A stretch of DNA of 64,000 nt from Anaerococcus hydrogenalis DSM 7454 (GCF_000173355.1 NZ_ABXA01000036.1:1-64000), one strand, 5' to 3'. Counted from the stretch's first letter, positions 33,028 to 43,145 are shown. Translations and numbers: made by a program. Notes: generated from the letters alone by a model not told the origin.

Positions 33028-34706
33028 TAAGTTATGATGACAACTATAACCCATTGATAGAATATTGGGAATGGGCAAATAAAAACCCAGAGAAGATAAA
33101 TAAAAAGATTCATATACAACTAAATAGGTTAGCTAGGGACATTACTGATATTACAAGTGATGTCTATTTTAATTATAAAAAAAGTAATCATGCTATAGAA
33201 TTTGTAGAAAACTTTTGTAGGAACATAAAAGGTAAAACTGCTGGTAAATTAGTAGTTTTGGATTTATGGGAGAAAGCTTTTATAGCAGCTATATTTGGAA
33301 TAGTATATAAAAAAACTAACCTTAGAAGATGTAAAAGAGCTGTATTAATAATAGCTAAGAAAAATGGAAAATCATTATTAGCTAGTGCTATAGGATTATA
33401 TATGTTGATTGCTGACAATGAAGGTGGACCTGAATGTTATGCTGTAGCTACTAAAAAGGATCAAGCAAAAATAGTTTGGGATACGGCTAAAAAAATGGTT
33501 AGAAAAGATGTTTGGTTGAGAAAATATGTTAAGACCTTGGTTAATGATATGGTCACAGGATTTAATGATGGTAGTTTTAAAGCTGTTGCCTCTGACAGTG
33601 ATACTTTAGATGGGTTAAATGTTCACTTTGTTGTAATGGATGAGATTCACCAATGGAAAAATGGTTACCAATTATATGACATTATGTATCGTGGTATGGA
33701 TAATCGTGATCAACCATTATCATTAATAACATCAACTGCTGGAACTATAAGAGAAGATTTATATGATCAAATTTATGAAGAGGGAAGTAATGTATTAACT
33801 CAAGAAGGATTTAAAGATGATAGAAGTATATTTTTTATTTATGAATTAGATAAAAAGGAAGAATGGAAAGATTTTAGTAAGCTTATAAAAGCAAATCCTG
33901 GTTTAGGTACCATAAGAAATGAAAAATCGTTAAGAGATGAGTGGGAAAGAACTAAGGCCAATAAGAGTATGTATTTAAAATCTTTCTTAACTAAAAATTG
34001 TAATATAAGAGAAACTGATTCACAATCATGGTTAAGCTTAGATGATATAAATAACGAAAAAACATTTGATTTAAAGAAGTTAAAGCCTAGATATGCTATC
34101 GGTGGTTGGGATGTATCTAGTACTACCGATTTAACTTGCTTGACTTTTTTATTTAGGATATATGGAGATGAGCAAATATACATTTACCAGCAATACTTTA
34201 TACCAGAAGAAGTTGCTGAGAAAAAAATAATAGATGATAAAGTTCCTTATGATAAGTGGAGAAAAAGAGGACTTGTTACGTATGTACCTGGTAATAAGAT
34301 AGATCAAGAATTTTTATTTTATTGGGCTAGGGATTTTGCTAAGGATAATAATGATTTTATCCCCTTATGGACTGGTTTTGATATTTGGGGTGCAGATATC
34401 TTGATGAAAAGAACCAAGGAAGAATATGGTGAGAATTCTGTTGAAGAAGTAAGACAAGTTTTCAAGGTATTATCAAATCCCATGAAAGAGTTAGAGGCCG
34501 ATTTGAAAGCTAAAAGGATAAATTATAATAATAATCCTATTCTTAAATGGTGTTTGGCTAATACGGTTATTCAACAAGATAATAAAGGTAATATTCAACC
34601 TAAGAAAGGATATTCTAAGTTAAGAAGAATTGATGGTACTGCTAGTTTATTGGATGCATATATAACATATAAAAGACATATTGATGACTATTTAAATATC
34701 ATATAA
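33024..34706 (+). CDS. terL: terminase large subunit
   Basis: 560 aa. N-terminal ATPase with Walker A-like IIAKKNGKSLLA, Walker B FVVMDEIHQW and motif III ITSTAGT. C-terminal nuclease with Asp in GGWDVSSTTDLT and FDIWGAD. It pumps and cuts phage DNA at the portal. Confidence 0.95.
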   Translation: MISYDDNYNPLIEYWEWANKNPEKINKKIHIQLNRLARDITDITSDVYFNYKKSNHAIEFVENFCRNIKGKTAGKLVVLDLWEKAFIAAIFGIVYKKTNLRRCKRAVLIIAKKNGKSLLASAIGLYMLIADNEGGPECYAVATKKDQAKIVWDTAKKMVRKDVWLRKYVKTLVNDMVTGFNDGSFKAVASDSDTLDGLNVHFVVMDEIHQWKNGYQLYDIMYRGMDNRDQPLSLITSTAGTIREDLYDQIYEEGSNVLTQEGFKDDRSIFFIYELDKKEEWKDFSKLIKANPGLGTIRNEKSLRDEWERTKANKSMYLKSFLTKNCNIRETDSQSWLSLDDINNEKTFDLKKLKPRYAIGGWDVSSTTDLTCLTFLFRIYGDEQIYIYQQYFIPEEVAEKKIIDDKVPYDKWRKRGLVTYVPGNKIDQEFLFYWARDFAKDNNDFIPLWTGFDIWGADILMKRTKEEYGENSVEEVRQVFKVLSNPMKELEADLKAKRINYNNNPILKWCLANTVIQQDNKGNIQPKKGYSKLRRIDGTASLLDAYITYKRHIDDYLNII

Positions 34707-34717
34707 GGAGGTGGATA

Positions 34718-35902
34718 GTGGGATTTTTTGACAAGTTATTAAAACCTAAAAAAGTTAATACTGAGAAGTTAGTGGATGAATATTTTAGCTTAATAAATGG
34801 TTATACTCCAAGTTTTACCTCTTTTGAAGGAAGTATATATGAAATGGACTTAACTAGAAGTGTGATTCATTCTTTTGCAACTCATGTTAGTAAATTGAAT
34901 ATGGAAGTTAAGGGAAGTGCTAACCCTGTTTTAAAAAGAAAATTAAAAACTAATGCTAATGAGATTTTACAAACTGGTAAGTATTTATATAGATTGGCCA
35001 CAATATTTATGGTAACAAATAATGTTTTGATTGTTCCTATTAGAGATGAACTTACACAAAAAATAAGTGGATACTATCCTATATTAGCTGATGATGGGAA
35101 GATAGCAGAATATAATGGGGAATTTTATATTGTATTTTATTTTCTAGGTAAGAAAAGAGCCTTACCTCTTTCAGAAATGGGAGTAATGAACCAGTTTCAA
35201 TTTAAAGATGAGATTTTTGGAGATAGTAATAAAACATTAAAGTCTACCTTGGACTTAATGCATACCCAAGAACAAGGTTTAAGAGAGGCTATAAAAAATA
35301 GTGCTTCTATTAGATTTATGGGTCAATTAGCAAATACTATTAGAGATGATGATTTGGAAAAGGAAAAGCAAAGATTTTCCAGAATGAATCTTGAAAGAAA
35401 TGATACTGGCATGATGATCTTTGATAATAAGTATAGAGAGATTAAACAAGTTGTTTCAAGACCTTTTACTATTGATGATAAGCAAATGCAACAGATAAAA
35501 GATAGCGTTTATACTCACTTTGGTACTAACGATAAAATCTTACAAAATAATTTTAATTCACAAGAATGGGCAGCATATTATGAAGGTAGGATTGAACCTT
35601 TTGCCATTCAAGCTAGTCAAGTGCATACTAATATGACTTTTACTGAAAGAGAGTTAGCAAATGGAAATGAAATAATTTTAACGGCTAATAGATTACAATA
35701 TTTATCACCAACAGAGAAATTGCAAACTGTAACACAATTATTTGATAGAGGGTTCTTAACTCACAATCAAGGTAGGGAAATATATAATATGGCTCCAGTT
35801 GATGGAGGTGATAAATACTATATAAGAAAAGAATATTCAGAAACTCAAAAACTTGATGAGGATAAAATAGAACATAATGAGTTAGAGGAGTCTGATGATT
35901 AA
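34718..35902 (+). CDS. phage portal protein (HK97 type)
   Basis: 394 aa; GTG start after AAGGAGGTGG. Blocks YIVFYFLGKKRALPLSEM and the QNNFNSQEWAAYYEGRIEPF region are typical of HK97-like portals. Forms the dodecameric DNA channel at one capsid vertex. Confidence 0.92.
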   Translation: MGFFDKLLKPKKVNTEKLVDEYFSLINGYTPSFTSFEGSIYEMDLTRSVIHSFATHVSKLNMEVKGSANPVLKRKLKTNANEILQTGKYLYRLATIFMVTNNVLIVPIRDELTQKISGYYPILADDGKIAEYNGEFYIVFYFLGKKRALPLSEMGVMNQFQFKDEIFGDSNKTLKSTLDLMHTQEQGLREAIKNSASIRFMGQLANTIRDDDLEKEKQRFSRMNLERNDTGMMIFDNKYREIKQVVSRPFTIDDKQMQQIKDSVYTHFGTNDKILQNNFNSQEWAAYYEGRIEPFAIQASQVHTNMTFTERELANGNEIILTANRLQYLSPTEKLQTVTQLFDRGFLTHNQGREIYNMAPVDGGDKYYIRKEYSETQKLDEDKIEHNELEESDD

Positions 35903-35937
35903 ATAGATGATATATTTGTAAGAATGGAGATGATAAT

Positions 35938-36558
35938 TTGAGTAAGAATATACCAAAAGATAAATTAAATAATAGGCAATTTAGAATAATGAACCCATTA
36001 GAAGTCAGAGTTAATGAAAATTCAAACTCTGATTTTTTAGTGCGTGGATATGCAATGAAGTATAAGCCTTATGTACTTTATGAAGACCAAGATGGAGAAA
36101 TTTTGGAGGAATTTAGGAAAGGATGTTTTAAAGACTCAGATTTATCTGATGTAATTATGCTCTATGACCATCAGGGTAGGGTATTTGCAAGAACATCTAA
36201 TAATACTCTTAAAATTTCTTTTGATGATGTAGGTATGTTTATAGAGGCTGATTTGTCTAGTAATGATCAAGCTAGAAGTTTATATGAAGATATAAAAAGT
36301 GGTCTAATTACTAAAATGAGTTGGTCTTTTAAAACTGGTGACTACTATTTTGATAAAAAGACAAGAACTATAGTTCATGAAAATATTAGTAAAGTTTATG
36401 ATGTATCGGCTGTTGGAATACCAGCTAATAACGATACTGAAATAAATGCTAGAAATTTCGTTGACGGAGTGATTGATGAAATTGAGACGGAGAGATCTAA
36501 AGAGCAAGAAAAAAGAAGGAAATTAGAATTAAAGATTAAATTGGAAAAGGAGTTTTAA
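35938..36558 (+). CDS. HK97-family prohead protease
   Basis: 206 aa; TTG start. Catalytic His in VIMLYDHQG and Ser in TKMSWSF; VSAVGIPANNDTEI is the family block near the end. Processes the capsid protein scaffold domain and itself. A Glu/Lys-rich C-terminal tail. Directly followed by the capsid gene. Confidence 0.92.
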   Translation: MSKNIPKDKLNNRQFRIMNPLEVRVNENSNSDFLVRGYAMKYKPYVLYEDQDGEILEEFRKGCFKDSDLSDVIMLYDHQGRVFARTSNNTLKISFDDVGMFIEADLSSNDQARSLYEDIKSGLITKMSWSFKTGDYYFDKKTRTIVHENISKVYDVSAVGIPANNDTEINARNFVDGVIDEIETERSKEQEKRRKLELKIKLEKEF

Positions 36559-37755
36559 ATGAATTTAGAAGAAATATTAAAAAGATTAGATGAAATCAAA
36601 GCAGAATTAACAAGTTTACAAGAAGATTTGAGTAAAGATGATGCAGATGTTGATGAGATTGAAGAAAAATCAAATTCATTAATTGAAGAAAAAAGAACTT
36701 TATTAGAAAAGAAAAAGAATATAGAAGATAGAAATGCGAAAAGAAATAAACTTCTAGAAGATATTGCTGAAGGTAGAAAAGGAATTGTCATTAATGAAAA
36801 TAAAATTGATAAAGGGGAAGAGGATAGAAATATGAATGAAAAACTTTATAGATCAGCTTGGTTAAAAACTTTACAAGGAAAAGAATTAACATCAGCTGAA
36901 AAAAGAGAATATCAACATACAACAGAAAATTCAAAAGTTTTAATACCAACAGAAACTGCTAATAAAATCTATTCTTTGATTGGAGAAACTCATCCAATTG
37001 TTGGTGATGTTAAAAAATTAAATTCTGGTGGAATTTTTAGAATGATTAGACATATTGAAATAAAGGCTGGAGATGCCAAGGAAATTGCAGAAGGTAAGCA
37101 AAATGAAGATGAGCAAAATGAATTTGTAGAGGTATTAATTTCTGGAGGAAAAATATCTAAACATATAAAAGTATCCTACGAATTAATGAATATGGCTATT
37201 GATGCTTTTGAATCTTATATTGTAAATGAAATAGGAAAAAGAATTGAAAAAGCTATGGCTGATAAAATAATTAGTACTATTAAAGATACTACTGACAATA
37301 CTAATGGAAAGGGTAAGGGATTAGCTTCAATAAATATTATAAAAGCTGATAAGGGCTTGACAGTAGCTAAGATATTAGATGCCCTAGCTTCCATGAAAGA
37401 AGTTGGTACAACCTATGTATATGCCAATAGGTCAGATATTTATGGTTCTATTGCAAAACTTGAAAATACTAATCAAACTGTAAACTTTATCACTAATCTA
37501 CAAGAAGGTATAAAGGGAAATCTATTAGGAAATGGAATTAAACAAGAAGATGCTTTGGCCAAAAATGAAATTCTTATTTTAGATCCATCTCAATTTTTAT
37601 GGAATACAATCTCACCTCTTGAAATATTAAGGGAAAGAGATGCAAAAACTGGGGATTACACTATAGCTGGTCATTTATTAGCTGGTGGAGCTATGGAAAA
37701 TATATATGCTGGTGCTTTGATAAATATAAGTGAAACAGCTGAACCTGCAATATAA
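36559..37755 (+). CDS. major capsid protein (HK97 fold)
   Basis: 398 aa. Residues 1-100 form the charged coiled-coil delta/scaffold domain that the protease should remove; the HK97 core follows (VLIPTETANKIYSLI, TYVYANRSDIYGSI). Ends ETAEPAI. Starts one base after the protease stop. Confidence 0.93.
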   Translation: MNLEEILKRLDEIKAELTSLQEDLSKDDADVDEIEEKSNSLIEEKRTLLEKKKNIEDRNAKRNKLLEDIAEGRKGIVINENKIDKGEEDRNMNEKLYRSAWLKTLQGKELTSAEKREYQHTTENSKVLIPTETANKIYSLIGETHPIVGDVKKLNSGGIFRMIRHIEIKAGDAKEIAEGKQNEDEQNEFVEVLISGGKISKHIKVSYELMNMAIDAFESYIVNEIGKRIEKAMADKIISTIKDTTDNTNGKGKGLASINIIKADKGLTVAKILDALASMKEVGTTYVYANRSDIYGSIAKLENTNQTVNFITNLQEGIKGNLLGNGIKQEDALAKNEILILDPSQFLWNTISPLEILRERDAKTGDYTIAGHLLAGGAMENIYAGALINISETAEPAI

Positions 37756-37765
37756 GGAGAATTTT

Positions 37766-37963
37766 ATGGTAGAAGTTAAAGTTCTAGAAAAATATTTTGA
37801 TAAAGATTTTGATAGAAATGTTGATGAAGGAGAAACAATAAATGTTTCTCCTGAAAGATTTGAAGAAATGAAAAAAAGAGAGAAAGAAATTGGAAGAAAA
37901 TTCTTTGAAGAAATTAAACAAATAAAAAGCACAAATAAAAAGAGTGGTCCTTCCAAAAAATAG
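37766..37963 (+). CDS. small phage head-region protein (65 aa)
   Basis: Start at ATG 37766 after AAGGAG. VKVLEKYFDKDFDRNVDEGE followed by INVSPERFEEM is a pattern seen in small conserved proteins between capsid and connector genes. Lys-rich tail. Role unknown. Confidence 0.6.
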   Translation: MVEVKVLEKYFDKDFDRNVDEGETINVSPERFEEMKKREKEIGRKFFEEIKQIKSTNKKSGPSKK

Positions 37964-37971
37964 GAGGATTT

Positions 37972-38256
37972 ATGCAAGAAGAATTAAGCCTTGAGAAAAT
38001 AAAAAAAGATTTGAGGATTTCTCATTCAAAATTAGATGAAGATATACGAGATAATATAGAGGCTTGTAAGCTAGATCTTAAAAGAGTAGGTATTGATGTT
38101 AATAAATCTGATGTGTTATTGGAAAAATCTATAAAGCTATTCCTTCGCTGGCAATATAATTTTGAAAATCAAGCTGATAGGTATAGGAATGCTTATGAGA
38201 GTTTGAGAAATGCTTTAAGTTTGTGTGAAGATTATAGGAATAGCAAAAATGTATAG
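37972..38256 (+). CDS. head-tail connector protein (gp6-like)
   Basis: 94 aa, starts MQEELSLEKIKKDLRIS. Helical, with the hydrophobic C-terminal block FLRWQYNFENQADRY. Matches gp6-type DNA-packaging/connector proteins by size, pattern and gene order. Confidence 0.75.
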   Translation: MQEELSLEKIKKDLRISHSKLDEDIRDNIEACKLDLKRVGIDVNKSDVLLEKSIKLFLRWQYNFENQADRYRNAYESLRNALSLCEDYRNSKNV

Positions 38257-38560
38257 TGAGATAATTATTTTACTAGGTAATAAAAAAGAAGTTATTGATA
38301 AATATGGAGATACTATTCAACATCAGGAACAAAGAGAAGTCTTTGCTAGAATGGATAGGATATATTTAAATGAAACTTTACAAGCTATGTCAGAAGGATT
38401 TGAAAAACAATTAAGGTTTAGATTATCGGATTATTATGACTATAACAATGAAGAAGAACTCTTGTATGAAGGTAAAAAATGGAAGATTGTTAATACTCAG
38501 AGGATAGGAAATGAAATAGAATTAAATTGTGTAGGAGGCTTAGAACATGGTAAGGCCTAA
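38249..38560 (+). CDS. head closure / head-tail adaptor
   Basis: 103 aa from ATG 38249, which overlaps the previous stop by 8 bp; a GTG at 38225 is less likely. Beta-rich, with REVFARMDRIYLNE and EEELLYEGKKWKIVN as in Siphovirus head-tail joining proteins. Confidence 0.75.
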   Translation: MYSEIIILLGNKKEVIDKYGDTIQHQEQREVFARMDRIYLNETLQAMSEGFEKQLRFRLSDYYDYNNEEELLYEGKKWKIVNTQRIGNEIELNCVGGLEHGKA

Positions 38561-39023
38561 TGCGAAAATGAAAGTTACAAAAAAGAATGGTGTAACTTTT
38601 GAATCCAATGTAGACCATGTTAAATTTACTATCGAAGAATTAATTCATGCTGCTAATAGGGATGTTGGTAAATTTATTACAAAAGAAACAGCTAATGCAA
38701 TTGATGATGCCTACAGACCTTACTATGTTAAAGGCCGAATGAGTCTAGTTAGAAAAAATAAATTTAAAAAAACTTATGCAAATAAATCTGTACAGTATTG
38801 GGCTAGAAAAAGAGAATTAGATCTACAAGTTGGATTTAAGAATCATAACTGGATGACTCAACAAGAACTTGGTGAATATAATTATCCTAGGTTGGGACTT
38901 TTAAGAAATACTGTAGCTAAAAACATTAAAACTATAAACGATATTCAAGGTCAATATATAACTGAGTTAAATAAAGAAAATCCAAGTGTACCGAGTGGTG
39001 AGGATGAAGGTGATGGAGAATGA
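38547..39023 (+). CDS. HK97 gp10-like tail-completion protein
   Basis: 158 aa, overlapping its neighbours by 14 and 4 bp. The YYVKGRMSLVRKNKFKKTYA block and gene order fit HK97 gp10-type proteins that finish the connector-tail joint. Acidic C-terminus. Confidence 0.7.
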   Translation: MVRPNAKMKVTKKNGVTFESNVDHVKFTIEELIHAANRDVGKFITKETANAIDDAYRPYYVKGRMSLVRKNKFKKTYANKSVQYWARKRELDLQVGFKNHNWMTQQELGEYNYPRLGLLRNTVAKNIKTINDIQGQYITELNKENPSVPSGEDEGDGE

Positions 39024-39382
39024 TAAGAAAGATAAAGGAAGTGATTAAAGAGCAAGTAGATGATATATCTGAGCTTGCTTTTGATGTTATTCCTGAAAAT
39101 AAAGTATTCCCACATATTGTGTCGACAATAAGCATGGATATTTATAGAGAAGGTCTTCACACTATGCAGATTGATTTTGATGTATGGGATTTTAATTTGA
39201 CAAGTAAAAATATAGATGATATTTCAGAAAGATTAATTGATAAGTTAGATAAATTTAAATATACAGATAATGAGCTTAATTTTGTAATGTATCTATTGAG
39301 TACAGCGTATATACAAGATACTAATAAAAAGCTTAGAAGAAAGACTTGCACTTTTGAATTGCAAGCTAGAAAGGGGAAATAA
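39020..39382 (+). CDS. tail terminator-like protein
   Basis: 120 aa. Order (after gp10, before the major tail protein) and the alpha-beta pattern (MQIDFDVWDFNLTSKNIDDI) fit a tail terminator. Overlaps both neighbours by 1-4 bp. Confidence 0.65.
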   Translation: MIRKIKEVIKEQVDDISELAFDVIPENKVFPHIVSTISMDIYREGLHTMQIDFDVWDFNLTSKNIDDISERLIDKLDKFKYTDNELNFVMYLLSTAYIQDTNKKLRRKTCTFELQARKGK

Positions 39383-39990
39383 TGGGAAGTTGTAAAGTTA
39401 TTAATGGATTAAACTCAAATACAACAAAGCACTTAGTGTTTGACGCTGGTGCTTTTTTTAAAAATTATGATATAAAATCAGATACTTTTGATAGTGCTAT
39501 AAAAGAAAATAAATTAATTGGGGCTACAAAAGGGGGAGGAAGTTTCAAGGCTATACCAACTTTTAGAGAAATAGAACTTGATGGAATGAGGGGAGCTTTG
39601 AAAGGAACTAAAATTCTAGAGTCATGGGAAGTTACTATCGGTGCTAATGTTGCAGAAGTAACCCCTAATAATTTGGCCTTATCTTTGGGAGTGGCTTCAG
39701 AAGTTGAAAGCTTAGAGAGTAATCCTCAAAATTATAAGAAAGTTACAGGCAAAATGTGTATAAGTGATAAGGACTATTTAGATAATATAACTTGGGTTGG
39801 TACTATTTCTGGTAGTGATGAACCTGTTATAATTCAAGTTTATAATGCCTTAAATACAAAGGGGTTGGAATTATCTTTTGAGGATAAGGGAGAGCTTGTT
39901 ATAGAAATGGAATTTGTAGGTCATTTTGATATGAAAAGTAAAGAAGTTCCATTTGCTATATATTATCCTAAATTAGAGGAGGTTATTTAA
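39382..39990 (+). CDS. major tail tube protein
   Basis: 202 aa. AGAFFKNYDIKSDTF, GATKGGGSFKAIPTFREIEL and DGMRGALKGTK match Siphovirus major tail proteins of Firmicutes. Polymerises into the tail tube around the tape measure protein. Confidence 0.82.
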   Translation: MGSCKVINGLNSNTTKHLVFDAGAFFKNYDIKSDTFDSAIKENKLIGATKGGGSFKAIPTFREIELDGMRGALKGTKILESWEVTIGANVAEVTPNNLALSLGVASEVESLESNPQNYKKVTGKMCISDKDYLDNITWVGTISGSDEPVIIQVYNALNTKGLELSFEDKGELVIEMEFVGHFDMKSKEVPFAIYYPKLEEVI

Positions 39991-40319
39991 TGAGAAATTT
40001 AAAATTTAAAGACCTAGGGAAAGCTTCTAAAATAGTTAAGAAATTAAATCTTAGAGTAGATAAAGATACTAACATAAATGATATTGATTCAGTAGGAGCT
40101 TCCTTATTTTTAAAGTTAGTAGAAAATTATAATATGGTTCAAGATGATCTAGCTGATTTTATGTCGAATTTATTAGAAGATGAAAATATATCTAAAGAAG
40201 ATTTCCTAAATTTAGATTTGAATAATGTGTATACTTATCTTGAAAAGCTAAAAGAAGATGAGGGGTTTTCAAATTTTTTATCAGCTCTATCAAATATAGT
40301 GAAGACTACTACAAAATAA
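39990..40319 (+). CDS. tail assembly chaperone gpG-like
   Basis: 109 aa, acidic and helical, between the tail tube and tape measure genes. Upstream partner of a -1 frameshift pair: the slippery T-TTT-TTA lies at 40274-40280, 13 codons before its stop. Confidence 0.8.
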   Translation: MRNLKFKDLGKASKIVKKLNLRVDKDTNINDIDSVGASLFLKLVENYNMVQDDLADFMSNLLEDENISKEDFLNLDLNNVYTYLEKLKEDEGFSNFLSALSNIVKTTTK

Positions 40320-40585
40320 TAGATTTAATTTTACACGAATACTCAAATATTGAGTATTTTTTTAATTTGGATTATTTAGAATCAGAAATAATTCTTAGAG
40401 TTATGGTAGAAAGAATCAGAGATGATAAGATTTTTAGAAGATGGATACCATATCAATCTTCTATAAGTTTTGAGGAATTTAAAGCAAAAATAATCGCTGA
40501 TAATCCAAGTGTAGGATCTATTAAAAGTGTAGATGAAATAATGGTTGATGTTAAAGAAATCTTAAACAAGGTGCAAGGGGGATAG
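39990..40585 (+). CDS. tail assembly chaperone gpGT-like, -1 frameshift product
   Basis: After the slip at 40274-40280 the -1 frame stays open (YSEDYYKIIDLILHEYSNIE, then YFFNLDYLESEII) to the stop at 40585, giving a fusion of about 198 aa. Lambda G/GT-type chaperones use the same design to load the tape measure protein. The T part alone has only a TTG start and no SD, which favours frameshifting. Confidence 0.8.
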
Positions 40586-40586
40586 T

Positions 40587-42461
40587 ATGGAACTGTTTAA
40601 ATTATTTGGTTCTATTATGGTAGACAATAAAAAAGCGAACGAATCTATTAGTAAAACTGGCTCTCTTGCTGGAAAGTTAGGTCAGGGTCTAGGTAAGGGA
40701 ATAAAGACAGCTGCCAAATGGGGAGCTGCTATTACTGCTGGAGCTGCTGCAGGTGGGACAGCCTTATTTGGGGTTACTAAAAACGCTGCCGATACAGGCG
40801 ATAGGATAGATAAACTTTCTCAAAAAATAGGAATGAGCCGTAAGGGGTTTCAACAATGGGACTATATTCTTTCACAAAATGGTATGTCTATTGAATCTCT
40901 TCAAGGTGGTATGAAGAAAATGAATAAAAATCTTGATGATGCCAAACAAGGTAGTCAAACTGCTGTTGAGGCTTTTTCAAGAATTGGATTATCTGTTGAT
41001 GATTTAAAGAATGCTAGTCCTGAAGAGGCTTTTGAAATAACTGTTAAGGCTTTACAAGGTATGCCTGATGGTGCTGAAAAGGCAGCTTTGGCCAACGAAC
41101 TTCTTGGTAGGTCTGGTTCTGAACTTATGCCTTTATTAAATGGTTCTGCTGAGTCAGTAGAGGAATTGAAAAAGCAAGCTGAAGATATGGGACTTGTTTT
41201 ATCTGATGATGCTGTAGATGCATCAGTTAAGTTTACTGATACACTTGATAATGCTAAGAGAAGTTTGGGAGCTATTGTTGCTAAAATAGGTGTATCTGTA
41301 ATGCCTTTATTTCAGTCGTTTCTGGATTGGGTACTTTCTAATATGCCATTAATACAGTCTGTTATGACTGTTGTGTTTAATGTTATAAATGAAGCTGTGA
41401 CCATATTTATTAATATTTTTAAAGATTATTTATTGCCCGTTTTTAAAAGCATAGTAGATTTTGTTATAGAAAATTGGCCACAAATTAGTCAGGTTATAGA
41501 AAGTGTTTTTGAAGCTGTAAAAATAGTTATAGATGTTATATCAAATGTATTTAAGGAAATTCTTTTACCAGCATTTAATTATGTTGTAGATTGGGTTAAA
41601 GAAAATTGGCCTTATATTTCGGAGATAATAAGTTCGGTATTTGAATTAGTCAAAGTAATATTTAATCAATTTGTAAATACAATTTCTTTCTTATGGAATA
41701 GTTTTGGTCAAAACATTATGAATATTGTAAAAATAGCCTTTAATACTATGTCAGAGATTATAAAAAGTGTAATGAAGGTTGTTAGAGGCATATTACAAGT
41801 TGTAACTGGTGCTATAAAGGGTGACTGGTCAAGTGTTTGGAATGGAATTAAAAATATAATAAGTGGTGTATGGAATGCAATTAAGGCAATTGTAGATGGT
41901 AGAATAAATACAATAAAGAATATTATTCAAGGTGGATTTAATCTTGTAAAATCGATAGTTTCACATATATGGAATGGAATTGAAACTGCAATAATGACTC
42001 CAATAAATTCAGCTGCAGATGCTGTAAGAAACGCTATAGACAGAATAAAAAGTATGTTTAATTTTAGTTTTAATTGGCCACATTTACCAATGCCACATTT
42101 TTATATAGATGGAAGCATGAATCCATTAAAATGGCTTGAACAGGGAGTGCCAACTATTGGGGTAGACTGGTATGCAAAAGGTGGGATATTTGATAAACCT
42201 ACAATTTTTAATACAGTTGATGGATTAAAAGGAGTCGGTGAAAAAGGTCCTGAAGCTGTAACTCCTATTTCTAAATTACAAGAAATGATTGATTGGAATA
42301 CGGGAAAAGATACAGAATTATTAAATAAGATAATAGAAATACTTATGATTATAGTAAATAAAGATCCTAATTTCTATATAGATGGAACGAAAATTTCTAA
42401 AGAGCTAGCCCCTTATTTTGATAATGAATTGTATAAAAGAAAACAAAGGGAGGTATTTTAG
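40587..42461 (+). CDS. tape measure protein
   Basis: 624 aa. Begins with a basic helical region and GAAITAGAAAGGTALFG, with a MSRKGFQQWDYILSQNGMS block. The hydrophobic middle has repeated helical segments (FVIENWPQISQVIESVFEAV and VKENWPYISEIISSVFELV are internal repeats). Then FNTVDGLKGVGEKGPEAVTP near the C-terminus. Sets tail length; medium-short for a siphovirus. Confidence 0.92.
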   Translation: MELFKLFGSIMVDNKKANESISKTGSLAGKLGQGLGKGIKTAAKWGAAITAGAAAGGTALFGVTKNAADTGDRIDKLSQKIGMSRKGFQQWDYILSQNGMSIESLQGGMKKMNKNLDDAKQGSQTAVEAFSRIGLSVDDLKNASPEEAFEITVKALQGMPDGAEKAALANELLGRSGSELMPLLNGSAESVEELKKQAEDMGLVLSDDAVDASVKFTDTLDNAKRSLGAIVAKIGVSVMPLFQSFLDWVLSNMPLIQSVMTVVFNVINEAVTIFINIFKDYLLPVFKSIVDFVIENWPQISQVIESVFEAVKIVIDVISNVFKEILLPAFNYVVDWVKENWPYISEIISSVFELVKVIFNQFVNTISFLWNSFGQNIMNIVKIAFNTMSEIIKSVMKVVRGILQVVTGAIKGDWSSVWNGIKNIISGVWNAIKAIVDGRINTIKNIIQGGFNLVKSIVSHIWNGIETAIMTPINSAADAVRNAIDRIKSMFNFSFNWPHLPMPHFYIDGSMNPLKWLEQGVPTIGVDWYAKGGIFDKPTIFNTVDGLKGVGEKGPEAVTPISKLQEMIDWNTGKDTELLNKIIEILMIIVNKDPNFYIDGTKISKELAPYFDNELYKRKQREVF

Positions 42462-43070
42462 GTGCATGAACTTATTATAAATAATAAACGCATTGATGAT
42501 TGGGCGATAGTATCTCAAGTAGAATACAGCCCTTTTAGTATTGTGAACTTATATAAAGAAAGAGCTGATAATTATCCATCATTTTTTGGAACTTCAAGAA
42601 CTAATAAACTAATAAAAATAAGTTTAGTTTTGAAGAATCGATGTCAAGATTATCTTAATTTACAAGAAGATTTGGAAAATAAAATTCTAACTGAAATAAA
42701 ATCTGATAGTCCTTCATGGATAGAATTAGATAATAGATATTTTTATGGGATTTTAGAAGATGTAGAGATTAGTAAGATGTATCAAGGAAGTGCCACCATA
42801 ACTTTAAACAATATATATGGTAAGTGGTTTAGTAAAAAGATTACAAAAAAATTAGGAGAATCGTTTTATCTAAAAGGTGTAGAAGAAACGGATGTAGCTA
42901 TTATTAATTTAATACCAACTACAACAAATCCAAAAATACACTATAAGGATAAGAGTATTAGTATAGAAAATGCTTTGGTACAAAGAAATATATCAATAAA
43001 TTTATCAGATAAAACTGTAAAACAATTAGGAGAACACTTAGCTATAAATATTGACAGTGATTTTTTTTAA
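42462..43070 (+). CDS. distal tail protein (Dit-like), probably truncated at a T8 run
   Basis: GTG start. 202 aa as read, ending NIDSDFF at TAA directly after T8 (43061-43068). Skipping one T continues NLELGSNIIVTENASGSIEY and REVLSL to a TGA at 43147-43149 that overlaps the next start by 4 bp, as the phage genes around do. Dit forms the hub between tail tube and receptor-binding tip. The blocks HELIINNKRIDDW and FFGTSRTNKLIKISLVLKN fit. Confidence 0.75.
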   Translation: MHELIINNKRIDDWAIVSQVEYSPFSIVNLYKERADNYPSFFGTSRTNKLIKISLVLKNRCQDYLNLQEDLENKILTEIKSDSPSWIELDNRYFYGILEDVEISKMYQGSATITLNNIYGKWFSKKITKKLGESFYLKGVEETDVAIINLIPTTTNPKIHYKDKSISIENALVQRNISINLSDKTVKQLGEHLAINIDSDFF

Positions 43071-43145
43071 TTTAGAATTAGGTAGCAATATTATTGTTAC
43101 AGAAAATGCTAGTGGAAGTATAGAATATAGAGAGGTGTTATCTTT

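Noticed and set aside
40367-40585. Independent 72-aa gene after the gpG-like gene
   Set aside because: TTG start without SD, while the -1 frame is open back to the slippery site, so it is read as the T part of a frameshift fusion.
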